A stretch of DNA of 64,000 nucleotides from Candidatus Bathyarchaeota archaeon (GTDB lineage: Archaea; Thermoproteota; Bathyarchaeia; Bathyarchaeales; Bathycorpusculaceae): NCBI GenBank assembly GCA_003151735.1, contig PLYI01000081.1:23510-87509 (forward strand), given 5' to 3'. The position numbers were made by a program, and so were the translations under genes. The stretch's first letter is position 1; every line of letters begins with the position of its first letter. Shown here piece by piece: positions 44,713 through 52,953 of the stretch. Below the pieces are notes generated by a model that did no database searches, was not told the DNA's origin, and saw only the letters and a program-made list of their open reading frames with translations.

Positions 44713-45705
44713 TTAAGACACATATTTGTTGCCTCCCAAATCTTTCGCTTGACCTTTGGCGTCACCTTCAAAATTGAAAACCTGAGATAACGCCGCAGTT
44801 AACTTGCTAATGTCGCTTCTTAGGGCTGCGACTTCACCCTCAAGACCTTTCACTTTCTCGACATCAGCGACCTTACTTTTGTAAATCGCCTCGAGTAAAC
44901 GCTCCATCGACAATGACCGAGAATTATTAAACTTCAACGCTTCACTAACCCGCTTAACTTCTTCCTTTAACTCAAAATGCTCTTGGGCCTTGTCACTGCC
45001 TGCAAAACCCATTGCGATGGCCTCTTCAAATTTATTCACGCTAACCGGACGGACAGTTTTGCGCTCTTTACGAACCAAGTTCTCTTCCTTCTGGTACACC
45101 CGCTCAACCATCCCAAAAAGATCCATCTTTGTCACACATTGAACGCCATCGATGCGAACGCCATGGTAATCCTTGTTACATTCAAAAGTTAAGACCTGTA
45201 GGTCGTTGAGTTGCCAGCCCAGATGATCCTGGACAATGTCAAACCAACGATTCAACGCTAGCAAACAAGCATCGTGACTCATATCGCCCACGTCGCAAGC
45301 TATGTACCCAGAAATCTTGCGCCTCTCCGCACCAAAACAAACATGAATCTTGACCCCACCTACGAATTCGTCTTTTTCCCAAGACTTCACATCCTGGCAA
45401 ACAAAGCTGCGCAAGCTTATGTTGTGCACGCATAGTGGCACGAATCTCAACCCGTAGGTGATTTTGTTGCAGTAACTTCCAACATAGGGCTGCAAGATTA
45501 AGCCTTTTTCTAAGTTTTCTTAGGACCACTCGTACCGTCGTACATTGGGCACGTGTTGGTTTGCTTGGTGCATGGATTTTGCGTGCAATCTCTATGGGTC
45601 TGAGCTCAATTTCTGACTCATCGATAACATGAAAGACCCTCGACTCTACTCCCCAGTGCGTATCTGCTAAACTGTTTAAACCTAGGTTGCTAAGGTGTTT
45701 GTAGA
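44713..45705 (-). pseudogene. Large viral-island protein with HTH start and coiled-coil end, frameshifted
   Basis: The 260-residue piece (45495 to 44713) contains IHVCFGAERRKISGYIACDV, DIVQDHLGWQLNDLQVLTFE and a C-terminal coiled coil (VEKVKGLEGEVAALRSDISKL). Upstream, in another frame back to about 45705, lies GVESRVFHVIDESEIELRP and VRVVLRKLRKR, a winged-helix-like start. Removing one A from the A5 run near 45505 joins them as RKLRKGLILQPYVGSY. No start codon is certain. It may be a replication or regulatory protein of the element; unknown. Confidence 0.5.
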
Positions 45706-45898
45706 GTTATCAGATGAGTTAGCCAAAAAATTAGCTCCTTTTTGCCTTTAGGAACTTATCACACGCCTCAGTTGATGCCAGGTAGTTCAAAGTTTTCTTT
45801 CTTTGAGTCATAGGCTCTGAGCAGCGGCCACACCAAAAAGCACAATCAGAACAATGCAATGTTTGAGTGATAATGGTTGCAAGAGAAACCTGTCCCGT

Positions 45899-46045
45899 CT
45901 ATGGTGCCTCCGTCTCGACTTCAAGCAAAGCTCTTTTAGTAATTTCTTCAAGCTCATGAAAATCAGCATTATAGTACAAGGCAAGTTTGACAAGAAAAAG
46001 AAGCATCGATTGGCTGCGGCTTCTAGCTCGTTTTGATTCAATCAA
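45899..46045 (-). CDS. Small protein beside tRNA-Gly
   Basis: A TTG at 46045 has AGGAGG about 5 bases upstream, the best ribosome-binding site in this region. It gives 48 residues: a basic start (ESKRARSRSQS), a hydrophobic LLFLVKLALYY and an acidic helix (ELEEITKRALLEVETEAP). Not recognised. Confidence 0.42.
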   Translation of the reverse strand: MIESKRARSRSQSMLLFLVKLALYYNADFHELEEITKRALLEVETEAP

Positions 46046-46181
46046 GAAGCCTCCTGGATATTGACCAAAAAAGAAAAAGGGGGAGAGAGCAAAAAGGCGA
46101 ATTTGCTTTTGGAAATGCAAATAAGGAACTTTGCTGATTACCCATCGACAAAGACTGAAAACAGTCCCAGTCTAGTTTCGG

Positions 46182-46259
46182 GCGGTCGTAGTCTAGTTTG
46201 GTCTAGGACATCAGCCTGCCACGCTGACGACCCGGGTTCAAATCTCGGCGACCGCACCA
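46182..46259 (+). tRNA. tRNA-Gly (anticodon GCC), CCA encoded
   Basis: The 7-bp acceptor stem GCGGTCG/CGACCGC closes a full cloverleaf. The D arm has GTCT/GGAC with an 11-base loop, the anticodon arm TCAGC-CTGCCAC-GCTGA has GCC at positions 34-36, the variable loop is CGAC, and the T arm is CCGGG-TTCAAAT-CTCGG. Discriminator A is followed by CCA in the DNA. No intron. It lies at the right edge of the viral island, a usual integration target, but no second copy of its 3' end is visible in the window. Confidence 0.95.
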
Positions 46260-46809
46260 AAATCCCATTAATCACACACAGAAAAACTAAACGCGCTACA
46301 GATTAGTTGCAGGCGTATTTTTCAAAATTGAAAGAATTCTCTATCTTCTGCGATTAGTCACAGCTTAACACAGATTGTGTGCTTACTAATTGAGCTTATA
46401 GTACCTTTTAGTTCAGCAGAAAGAAAAACCAAGACATGACACAGGAATAGAAGCGCCAATATGCCTTCACACAACACTCACACATCCCAACATAGCATCC
46501 ATATTGACTCTGTGGGCCAACCTCTCTTCCCACACTCAATCTGCAAGAGGAAAACGACCCAAACCAAAAAAGGATCTCTTGCCAAAGCCTCCAGTGTAGT
46601 GTGCAGTTTTTATCGCCCCACACCCACACACACAAAGAGAACCATTTGGGTGTGCAACTCGGGTACGGACTTGAATTGCACTTAATATTGTGTGTTCAAT
46701 GCCATGGTTTTGTTTTTAGGTATTAATTTCTGATTCATAGGTTGCTTTCATAAGTGAGTTATATACCTTCAGCCATCTGATTTGTCATTAAAAATTGGGA
46801 GATAAGTGT
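46260..46809. other. 550-base stretch with no gene seen
   Basis: Contains a C/A-rich part with CACACCCACACACACA near 46618 and possible short dyads, but no open frame with a ribosome-binding site and no structured RNA that I can name. The promoter of the small gene at 46810 lies at its right end. Confidence 0.4.
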
Positions 46810-46989
46810 ATGAAGCAAATTGCGGATAAAGATAGAAAAGAATTAGAAGCAAAATTAGCTGATGTCTTTGATGAAGAAATCAATAATTTGTCTACCGAAT
46901 TGCGTGAAATACTGCTAGATGACATGGTTACGGCATTCGAAAATAGGTTAAATGTGTTAAACAAAGCTGCTAGAAAAACCGCCAATTGA
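46810..46989 (+). CDS. Small acidic helical protein, unknown
   Basis: 59 residues from the ATG at 46810, with GGGAGA about 10 bases upstream. The sequence (DKDRKELEAKLADVFDEEINNLSTELREILLDDMVTAFENRL) is one long amphipathic helix or hairpin. No homologue is recognised; its clean codon pattern and ribosome-binding site support a real gene. Confidence 0.55.
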   Translation: MKQIADKDRKELEAKLADVFDEEINNLSTELREILLDDMVTAFENRLNVLNKAARKTAN

Positions 46990-47076
46990 CGGTCAGATGG
47001 TCAAAAACAACTGATTACTAATACACAAATGATTTATAACTAAACGGAGCATTTAACAAAAAAGAGGAGTATAAAA

Positions 47077-47370
47077 GTGCGTCGATCAAAACTTGAAATG
47101 TATGTAGACATCCTTACAGTGCTTGCCCACCGAGGACCACTAAAGCTAACGCATGTCATGTATAAAGCGAATGTTAACTGCAGTGTTCTTAAGGAGTATT
47201 TAGAATTCCTCATGAAGCAAGGCTTAGTCGAAGAACGCACAGTAGGGAAAGCACGCGTAGTTTTCGCTGTCACACAACGCGGGATAACAGTTCTGAAGTA
47301 CTTCAGAGAACTTAAACAAGTCTTACCAATAGTAGAGGAAGCAAGAAGTCAAACTCCTATTCCCTACTAA
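47077..47370 (+). CDS. Archaeal winged-helix protein (HTH_45 type)
   Basis: A 97-residue winged helix: RSKLEMYVDILTVLAHRGPLKLTHVMYKANVNCSVLKEYLEFLMKQGLVEER, wing, and a C-terminal helix. The start is a GTG with GAGGAG upstream; a TATAAAA sequence lies just before the start. This family is abundant in Thermoproteota and usually regulates nearby genes. Target unknown. Confidence 0.82.
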   Translation: MRRSKLEMYVDILTVLAHRGPLKLTHVMYKANVNCSVLKEYLEFLMKQGLVEERTVGKARVVFAVTQRGITVLKYFRELKQVLPIVEEARSQTPIPY

Positions 47371-47530
47371 ACCCCATATCTTAAATCATTCAACCTATCA
47401 AGGCTATATGCCAATTTTTATTTTTTTAAAGAGATCGGTATATGATTGTTGTTTGTTTTGGATAAGTATTTCAAATAAATATGGCAGTGTCGCAAGACTT
47501 AATAAATAGCATTGGCTTAGTCTATCAAAC

Positions 47531-47544
47531 TGTACACACGTACA
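47531..47544. promoter_or_regulatory. Dyad upstream of the wHTH-ParA operon
   Basis: TGTAC-ACAC-GTACA is a perfect 5-bp inverted repeat 27 bases before the start of the operon. It could be an operator for the first gene's winged-helix product. Confidence 0.35.
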
Positions 47545-47570
47545 CATGAAATAAAACTCGGGGAAAACAC

Positions 47571-47957
47571 GTGATTAGAAACGAACTAACCAATAAAAAA
47601 CCCTCAAGCATCCTAGAAAAGATAGAAGAAAGCCTCGAGAAACTAAACGATAAAATAGAAATCATGATTGAAATTCAAAAAAACGGCAACGACCACAACC
47701 AAAAAGCATCACTATCACTGCCTGATGCATCATTGGATGTTATGACTCTTTTATCTATGCCTGACCACTTACGCAAGACAGCTATGGCAATTTGCAGGTG
47801 CAGCCGAGCAACAGCCGAAGAAATCGCAGAGCAAACAAAACGTGCCCGAGCAGTAGAAAGCGCATATCTTAATCAACTGGTCATTATGGGTTACTTAAAA
47901 AAGGAACGCAAAGGCCGCAAAGCCTACTTCTTCATAGACAAGGAAACACAGAGTTGA
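47571..47957 (+). CDS. Coiled-coil plus winged-helix DNA-binding protein
   Basis: A 128-residue protein: a coiled coil at about 10-45 (ILEKIEESLEKLNDKIEIMIEIQ) and a winged helix at about 62-120 (MPDHLRKTAMAICRCSRATAEEIAEQTKRARAVESAYLNQLVIMGYLKKERKG). It starts at a GTG and is followed after 4 bases by a ParA-type ATPase. A two-gene unit of DNA-binding protein and ParA suggests DNA segregation or positioning; the first protein would be the centromere-binding partner. Confidence 0.75.
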   Translation: MIRNELTNKKPSSILEKIEESLEKLNDKIEIMIEIQKNGNDHNQKASLSLPDASLDVMTLLSMPDHLRKTAMAICRCSRATAEEIAEQTKRARAVESAYLNQLVIMGYLKKERKGRKAYFFIDKETQS

Positions 47958-47961
47958 GACT

Positions 47962-48741
47962 ATGAGCAAAATAATCGCAGTACATTCCTACAAGGGCGGA
48001 ACAGGAAAAACCCTTCTCTCAGTAAATTTGGCTGCTACATTCGCAAAGAATGGAAAGAAAGTTTGTGTCTTTGACCTTGACTTTCGAGCCCCAAGCTTAT
48101 TCGCTATTCTCAAAACGCCAAATGCCGACTTCTGGTTAAATGATTACCTAAATAACACTATCGAAGTCAACAAAGCACTTGTCGATTTAAGCAGCAGAAT
48201 ACCTGGAAAAGGAAAGTTTTACGCTTGCTTAGCAAACCCATCTACAGATGCAATCCGTGATATGTCCTCAAAAGACCGAAAGTGGGAAATGCGTGCTTTA
48301 GGCCGACTTCTTGCACTCAGAGAAACCCTGATTAAAGACAAGAAATTTGACTACTTATTCTTTGACACAAGCCCAGGACTGCAGTACTCATCCATTAACG
48401 CTATTGTAGCTGCTGACTTTGTGGTTGTAGCAACAACAGGCGACCGATCGGACGTAGATGGAACAAAACGCATGCTTCAAGAACTCTACAACCTGTTCGA
48501 AAAGAAGACCGGGTTAGTGCTAAACAAAGTGCTTGATCCCTCAGTAACTGCTAAGAGAACTGAAATGCAAAACAAAATCAAAGTCGACTATCAAGTGCCA
48601 ATGCTGGGAATGATTCCATGCTTCTGCGAAGTTCTTAGAGCTGAAGGAAACCTGATTTTCGTTCAGGATAAACCTGACCATCCATTCACAAAGATAATGT
48701 CTGAGATGGCTAGAAAAATAGAAAACGACGAAGTAAACTAG
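47962..48741 (+). CDS. ParA/MinD-family ATPase
   Basis: A 259-residue ATPase with the deviant Walker A KGGTGKT (about 11-17), switch I FDLDFRAPS, and Walker B FDYLFFDTSPGL. Family members move DNA or protein cargo along the nucleoid or membrane. There is no C-terminal amphipathic MinD helix, which favours a ParA-type role. The winged-helix gene directly upstream is the likely partner. Confidence 0.88.
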   Translation: MSKIIAVHSYKGGTGKTLLSVNLAATFAKNGKKVCVFDLDFRAPSLFAILKTPNADFWLNDYLNNTIEVNKALVDLSSRIPGKGKFYACLANPSTDAIRDMSSKDRKWEMRALGRLLALRETLIKDKKFDYLFFDTSPGLQYSSINAIVAADFVVVATTGDRSDVDGTKRMLQELYNLFEKKTGLVLNKVLDPSVTAKRTEMQNKIKVDYQVPMLGMIPCFCEVLRAEGNLIFVQDKPDHPFTKIMSEMARKIENDEVN

Positions 48742-48823
48742 CCTACCTTTCTTTTAATTTATCTATGAAAAAGCTTAAACAATACGGTACGTGCTAGATT
48801 TTATTGTTTGGAGATGTAGTTGT

Positions 48824-49462
48824 TTGGATAGGTCAGCTATTATTCTGGCAGGCGGTTCCTCGGCTAAGTTCGATAGTGATCAGGGTATTTTGGAGTTGAA
48901 TGGGAAACCGTTAATCAGCCACGTGGTTGAAGTTGTGAGTGGTCTTGTTGACGAAGTTATTGTTGTCACTAGCTCGCAGGAACGTTCAGACTTGTACGCA
49001 GAGGTGCTTTCACCCGAAGTCAAGTTTGTTGTTAACGATTATGGGTCGAAGGGAACTTTGGTTGGTGTCTTGGCGGGTTTTGAAGTAGCAAAAGGGGAGT
49101 ACTCAGCGCTTCTTCCCTTTGACAGCCCCTTTGTCTCTCAAGAGGTTATGTCTTTGCTTTTTGACTGCTGCATCGGGAAAGCAGCGGTTATTCCAAGGTC
49201 AACAGACATGGAGTGCCAGCCTCTGCACGCCGTTTACAACACAAAACAAGCATTGCAAGCAGCCCAAGAGGCGTTAGAGGAAAATGAGTCTGACGTTCAA
49301 GCGATGGTTGAGAAGCTGCGGGGTGTACGCTACATGTCTTTGATGGTGATTGAGCAGTTGGATCCTGATTTGAAAACTTTCTTCACAGTAAAAACGCCAT
49401 TTGAGTTAAAGCAAGCAGCTGTAATGGGTAAGCCCAGAAAGACTTCTAAAACAAAGAGGTAA
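48824..49462 (+). CDS. MobA-like nucleotidyltransferase
   Basis: About 212 residues from the TTG at 48824, with GGAGAT upstream. AIILAGGSSAKF is the nucleotide loop and LLPFDSPFVSQEV holds the metal-binding Asp. The usual DK pair after the loop is replaced (SDQGIL), which may change nucleotide use. MobA joins GMP to molybdopterin; a sugar- or cofactor-nucleotidyltransferase is also possible. A basic tail (KPRKTSKTKR) is unusual. Confidence 0.75.
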   Translation: MDRSAIILAGGSSAKFDSDQGILELNGKPLISHVVEVVSGLVDEVIVVTSSQERSDLYAEVLSPEVKFVVNDYGSKGTLVGVLAGFEVAKGEYSALLPFDSPFVSQEVMSLLFDCCIGKAAVIPRSTDMECQPLHAVYNTKQALQAAQEALEENESDVQAMVEKLRGVRYMSLMVIEQLDPDLKTFFTVKTPFELKQAAVMGKPRKTSKTKR

Positions 49463-49548
49463 CAAAAAGGGTATGCCTTGCTGATTAACTTGTTTGTCTA
49501 CTTTGTTTGAAGTAATGAGCCTCAACATACTAATGCGCCCGTTTTCCG

Positions 49549-49630
49549 CCAATACGACCTACCCACCTTTAGTGAATTGCCTCCCTCTATTGGTTCTGCA
49601 ATGAATCACTATTAGGATGCAAATATGCCC
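49549..49630 (-). repeat. About 81-bp dispersed repeat, copy 2 (inverted relative to copy 1)
   Basis: Read on the minus strand, it begins GGGCATATTTG and ends TCGTATTGG, matching 40438-40518 over its full length with about 87 percent identity by eye. It lies between the MobA-like and HisA-like genes. Confidence 0.75.
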
Positions 49631-49731
49631 AGAACTAAACAGTTTGCCCAAGAATAATTGAAATACAATCAGCTGAAGCAAAGGTTAGGTTTTTCTACCT
49701 GCAAAGGTTCAATTCTCAAGGAGCTTGTACC

Positions 49732-50463
49732 TTGAAGGTTATACCTGTAATTGACATTTTAAACGGAGTAGTCGTGCATGCTATCAGAGGCAAAAGAAAC
49801 GAATATCAACCGCTTCAAAGCATCCTATGCAAATCAGTTGAGCCCATAGAAGTTGCCAAAACCTTTCTAAACCTTGGTTTCAGTGAGTTGTACGTGGCTG
49901 ATTTGGATGCCATCCTTAATTGCTCTTTGAATTTTCAAACTCTCACGGGTATCGCTAAGGAAACAGGTCTCAAATTGATGGTTGATGCAGGCGTAACAGA
50001 CATTAAAAAAGCACAGAAGCTGCTGGACAGCGGAGTTTCAAAGCTCATCATTGGAACAGAGACTCTGCAAGAGAAAAGTTTCGTGGGTGACGCAGTTGGG
50101 ATTTTTGGGAGCAAGCACATTATCATTAGTTTGGATTTGAAGGGCGATAAAGTCCTTGTTAAATCAAGCTTTGACAGCGGCGGTGACCCCATTTGCCTTC
50201 TGCAAGACTTTAAACGGATGGGTGTTTCGCAGGTTATTGTTTTGGATTTATCGCGGGTTGGCAGCAGCGAAGGCGTAAACGTTGATTTTCTCCAGAAAGT
50301 AATAGGGGAAGTTGGCGTTGACGTGTATATTGGCGGCGGAGTGCGAAACATCGACGATTTGCTGGAGCTTAGGCGTTTGGGTGTGAAAGGCGCTTTAGTG
50401 GCTACTGCTTTGCATTTGGGAAAAATTAAGGTTGAGGCGTTAAAACAGGCAAATTTGCTCTAG
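49732..50463 (+). CDS. HisA-related TIM-barrel protein (COG1411 type)
   Basis: A 243-residue TIM barrel related to HisA. Seen are VIPVIDILNGVVVHAIRG at the start, VADLDAIL, LMVDAGVTDIKKA, IISLDLKGDKVL and the phosphate-binding loops VYIGGGVRNIDDL and GALVATALH. It is not the histidine enzyme proper; such relatives occur in archaea and methylotrophs near pterin-cofactor genes. It starts at a TTG with AAGGAG upstream. The substrate is unknown. Confidence 0.78.
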   Translation: MKVIPVIDILNGVVVHAIRGKRNEYQPLQSILCKSVEPIEVAKTFLNLGFSELYVADLDAILNCSLNFQTLTGIAKETGLKLMVDAGVTDIKKAQKLLDSGVSKLIIGTETLQEKSFVGDAVGIFGSKHIIISLDLKGDKVLVKSSFDSGGDPICLLQDFKRMGVSQVIVLDLSRVGSSEGVNVDFLQKVIGEVGVDVYIGGGVRNIDDLLELRRLGVKGALVATALHLGKIKVEALKQANLL

Positions 50464-51038
50464 CGAATTTGGCGCCCTTTCTTTCGTGAAATAAAAAAGA
50501 TAACTATAATAATCATTGCAGCCAACATTGCCCCAACAGATGCCGAGATCACTGCCAAATTATCGGTTTGAAGAATAAAAGGAAACGAAATCGCCGCCAA
50601 GACAATTCCTAACGTCAAAGCCAATTTACTGCTTAAGTGTTCACTTAGTTCCTCTCGAATTTGTTTTCGGTACCGCGTCAAAAGAATAAGCACCGAGATT
50701 ACTGCTAGCATCACCACAAGTATAACCCAGGTCAATCCAGTCCAATAGTTTCCAAAAGTTAACAGCAATCCAACTTCATCAACGATTAAACCTCCGCCTA
50801 CTCCATAGAGTATTACCGCTGCAATCTCGATGTCTTTATGCCGGTAGTTTATTCCCAGCCAGCCAGCCGCCGACGGCTAGAAGAATATGCCGAACCAGAA
50901 ATGATGAATGTGAATGCCACTGGTTATTATGACTTGGCTTGGAAAAAAAGTTGTAAAGGTTCTCGCAACAAGGAAAGACGAAATGAAGGATACTAAAGCG
51001 ACTGTTGCAAGGTGAACTCGTGCCTCAAACTGCTTCAT
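50460..51038 (-). pseudogene. Multi-helix membrane protein interrupted at a tetranucleotide repeat
   Basis: The ATG at 51038 starts a membrane protein (ARVHLATVALVSFISSFLVA, IHIHHFWFGIFF) that runs into a TAG; the same frame then resumes as WLGINYRHKDIEIAAVILYGVGGG and continues to 50460 with four more hydrophobic segments. Removing one of three tandem AGCC units at 50857-50868 gives an uninterrupted FFLAVGGWLGINYR. The break is thus a one-unit expansion: phase-variable switch, decay, or assembly error. Function unknown. Its 3' end overlaps the HisA-like gene by 4 bases. Confidence 0.65.
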
Positions 51039-51080
51039 ACAATCAACTAAACAAAGTTAAGTTAACTATAAGAAACTAAT

Positions 51081-51824
51081 CTACGCATCCATTTTCGCCA
51101 GCGCCACCAAACCACCAAGTTGCTTGAGGCGTTTGCCAGCGTTTGACTCAGCATCTATCACTCTTGTTTTAACCCCGTTCCTCGCTGCAATCTGCATCAA
51201 ACGGTTCACTCGGTTCTTCATGCGGCTGCCAGCAAGATAATCATCAGTTAGCAAAAGATATTCGGGCTGGGGTTTTCTAGGCGCCTGCGGGTATAAGATG
51301 AGGCTTTCTGCTTCTTGAAGCGAAAAAAGCACGAGATTATCAGTTTTGCTAAGGCGTTTCTCAAGAATTTCCAGCAGATTCTCTGTTTCCTCTGCTGCAT
51401 TTTCTTGTATTAACTGTTTGAAAGCTGATGTTTTTGTTAAAATCGCCACTTGTGAGGGTGCACTCGCAGAACCCGTTATCTGTGAGAAAGCTGCTTTGTT
51501 TGTTCCCTGCAGAAGCCAAGCGTGATGGCCTTTGATGTGGCTGACGAATTCCTGGGCAAAACTGGTTCGGGGAGGCGAAGCAACCACTATGCTTCTTATG
51601 CCCTCTTTCAACACGGGTCTTAATGCGTTGATAATGGTTTCGTGGAAGCTGTAGAGTGCCTTTTGGTCTTTTCGCTCGCCGTTTAGAGGTATGGTTTGTT
51701 GTTGTTTGGCGACTTGACTGAAAATATGCCATAGTGCAGCGTGGTCCTGTTCGATTCCGATTAGGACTGCAACTGGGTATCCACGTTTGTAGTTTTTCGG
51801 ATTCATTTTGTTTCGCTTATTCAT
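51081..51824 (-). CDS. Pelota/eRF1-superfamily-like protein
   Basis: A 247-residue protein (or 241 from the second Met). NYKRGYPVAVLIGIEQDHAALWHIF, PLNGERKDQKALYSFHETIINALRPVL and SIVVASPPRTSFAQEFVSHIKGH follow the order of the central domain of eRF1/Pelota-like proteins, and PEYLLLTDDYLAGSRMKNRVNRLMQIAARNGVKTRVIDAESNAGKRLKQLGGLVALAKM resembles their C-terminal domain. The N-terminal domain is missing. This suggests a role in ribosome rescue, as in Vms1/VLRF1-like factors, but that is inference. Confidence 0.6.
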   Translation of the reverse strand: MNKRNKMNPKNYKRGYPVAVLIGIEQDHAALWHIFSQVAKQQQTIPLNGERKDQKALYSFHETIINALRPVLKEGIRSIVVASPPRTSFAQEFVSHIKGHHAWLLQGTNKAAFSQITGSASAPSQVAILTKTSAFKQLIQENAAEETENLLEILEKRLSKTDNLVLFSLQEAESLILYPQAPRKPQPEYLLLTDDYLAGSRMKNRVNRLMQIAARNGVKTRVIDAESNAGKRLKQLGGLVALAKMDA

Positions 51825-51936
51825 TTATGGCTTTGGTTATTTTAGGTGTTGCTTGTTTTATCAGATTGCGGTTATAGAGTGGCGGTGTAAACGGTATGTT
51901 TATCAAATCCCAAAACGGTTTCTAGTATGAGAACTG

Positions 51937-52269
51937 ATGATCAAAGTATACACCAAAAAAGACCTCGATGTGCAGCTGAAGAAAAACAAGAAGGTTCTCG
52001 CCTTATTCTACTCTTCCTGGTGCCCCTACTGCATAAGATTTGTTCCAACCTTCGAAAAAAAAGTAGCGAAAATGGATTTTGAAAGCGTTGTCCACGTACT
52101 CTTAGACGATTACGACAGCCCATTGTGGGATGAATATGATGTGCCTGCTGTGCCGACAATCATTTTTTTTGAAAACGGTAACGTTTGCAAGCGGCTTGAT
52201 GGAAGACTTGGGATGGGTTTGAGTGAAGGGGAATTTAGAGTTTGGATAGAAGAGTTTAAGTCATCTTGA
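51937..52269 (+). CDS. Thioredoxin-fold protein with CPYC active site
   Basis: A 110-residue thioredoxin: LALFYSSWCPYCIRFVPTFEKKV (CPYC at about residue 29), cis-proline in DVPAVPTIIFFENG, and a C-terminal helix. CPYC is the glutaredoxin-type active site on a thioredoxin body. It reduces disulfides; partners unknown. Confidence 0.87.
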   Translation: MIKVYTKKDLDVQLKKNKKVLALFYSSWCPYCIRFVPTFEKKVAKMDFESVVHVLLDDYDSPLWDEYDVPAVPTIIFFENGNVCKRLDGRLGMGLSEGEFRVWIEEFKSS

Positions 52270-52460
52270 TTCTTCAAGTACTGAAATTTTAGGAGAAAAA
52301 ATGTTTTGAATAAAAAGAAAAAGGAAAAAGAGATTTTTATGCGCTTCTGCGGCGAATGCCTGCTTGCGATGCGTCGATGCTTTTTGGCTATTTCTAGAAA
52401 TTACGATTCGTAATTGTCAAAAAAGAAAAAATATTGGTTATTTTTGATTTGGCGCAAGTT

Positions 52461-52853
52461 TTAGAGTTGCTTGATTGGTCCGTCAGCGATTATTAGCATT
52501 ATTCCAGGAATGACGCCTGCAAAGATAAGCGCTATTATAGCCCACATCATGTTGCTTGTTTCTTTTAGTGTTGCGATATCGCCTGCGTTAGCTGCTTTGT
52601 ACATTTTATAGATTCTAAGAAATACTATAATCGAAACGGCGAAAAGCACTAGATATACAAGTGCGGGCAGTACAAAGAAGAAGCCAAGTCCTACGGTTGT
52701 AGCAAAGGCAAAAGCAGATATAACCGATAAGGCAGCCCCTATCCAAACAATCACAAATATGATTGAAAAGATGAAGGCTATCAGCATGTATGTTTTTACT
52801 GTTGCTAAGTTTGTGTTAGATTGTGGTGGTGGGGGTGGTGGATAATTTGACAT
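52461..52853 (-). CDS. Small membrane protein with N-terminal proline run
   Basis: A 130-residue protein starting MSNYPPPPPPQ, with three to four hydrophobic segments (about 20-45, 50-80, 100-125). No family recognised. Proline-rich N termini of this kind are common on bacterial and archaeal DUF4870-like membrane proteins. Confidence 0.7.
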   Translation of the reverse strand: MSNYPPPPPPQSNTNLATVKTYMLIAFIFSIIFVIVWIGAALSVISAFAFATTVGLGFFFVLPALVYLVLFAVSIIVFLRIYKMYKAANAGDIATLKETSNMMWAIIALIFAGVIPGIMLIIADGPIKQL

Positions 52854-52953
52854 TTTTTTTAAAAACTCCTACTATTCTTTCTAGAATAGTTGTTTATAAT
52901 ACTTTCTCTCACTGTAAAATGCTAATTTTTCAGAAAAGAAAATCGAATTCAAT

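Noticed and set aside
46182..46259. tRNA-Gly as proven attachment site of the virus remnant
   Set aside because: No second copy of the tRNA 3' end is present in the window, so an att pair cannot be shown.
52339..52410. 23-codon frame with a CxxC pair after thioredoxin
   Set aside because: Too short, no ribosome-binding site, and the opposite strand is equally protein-like.
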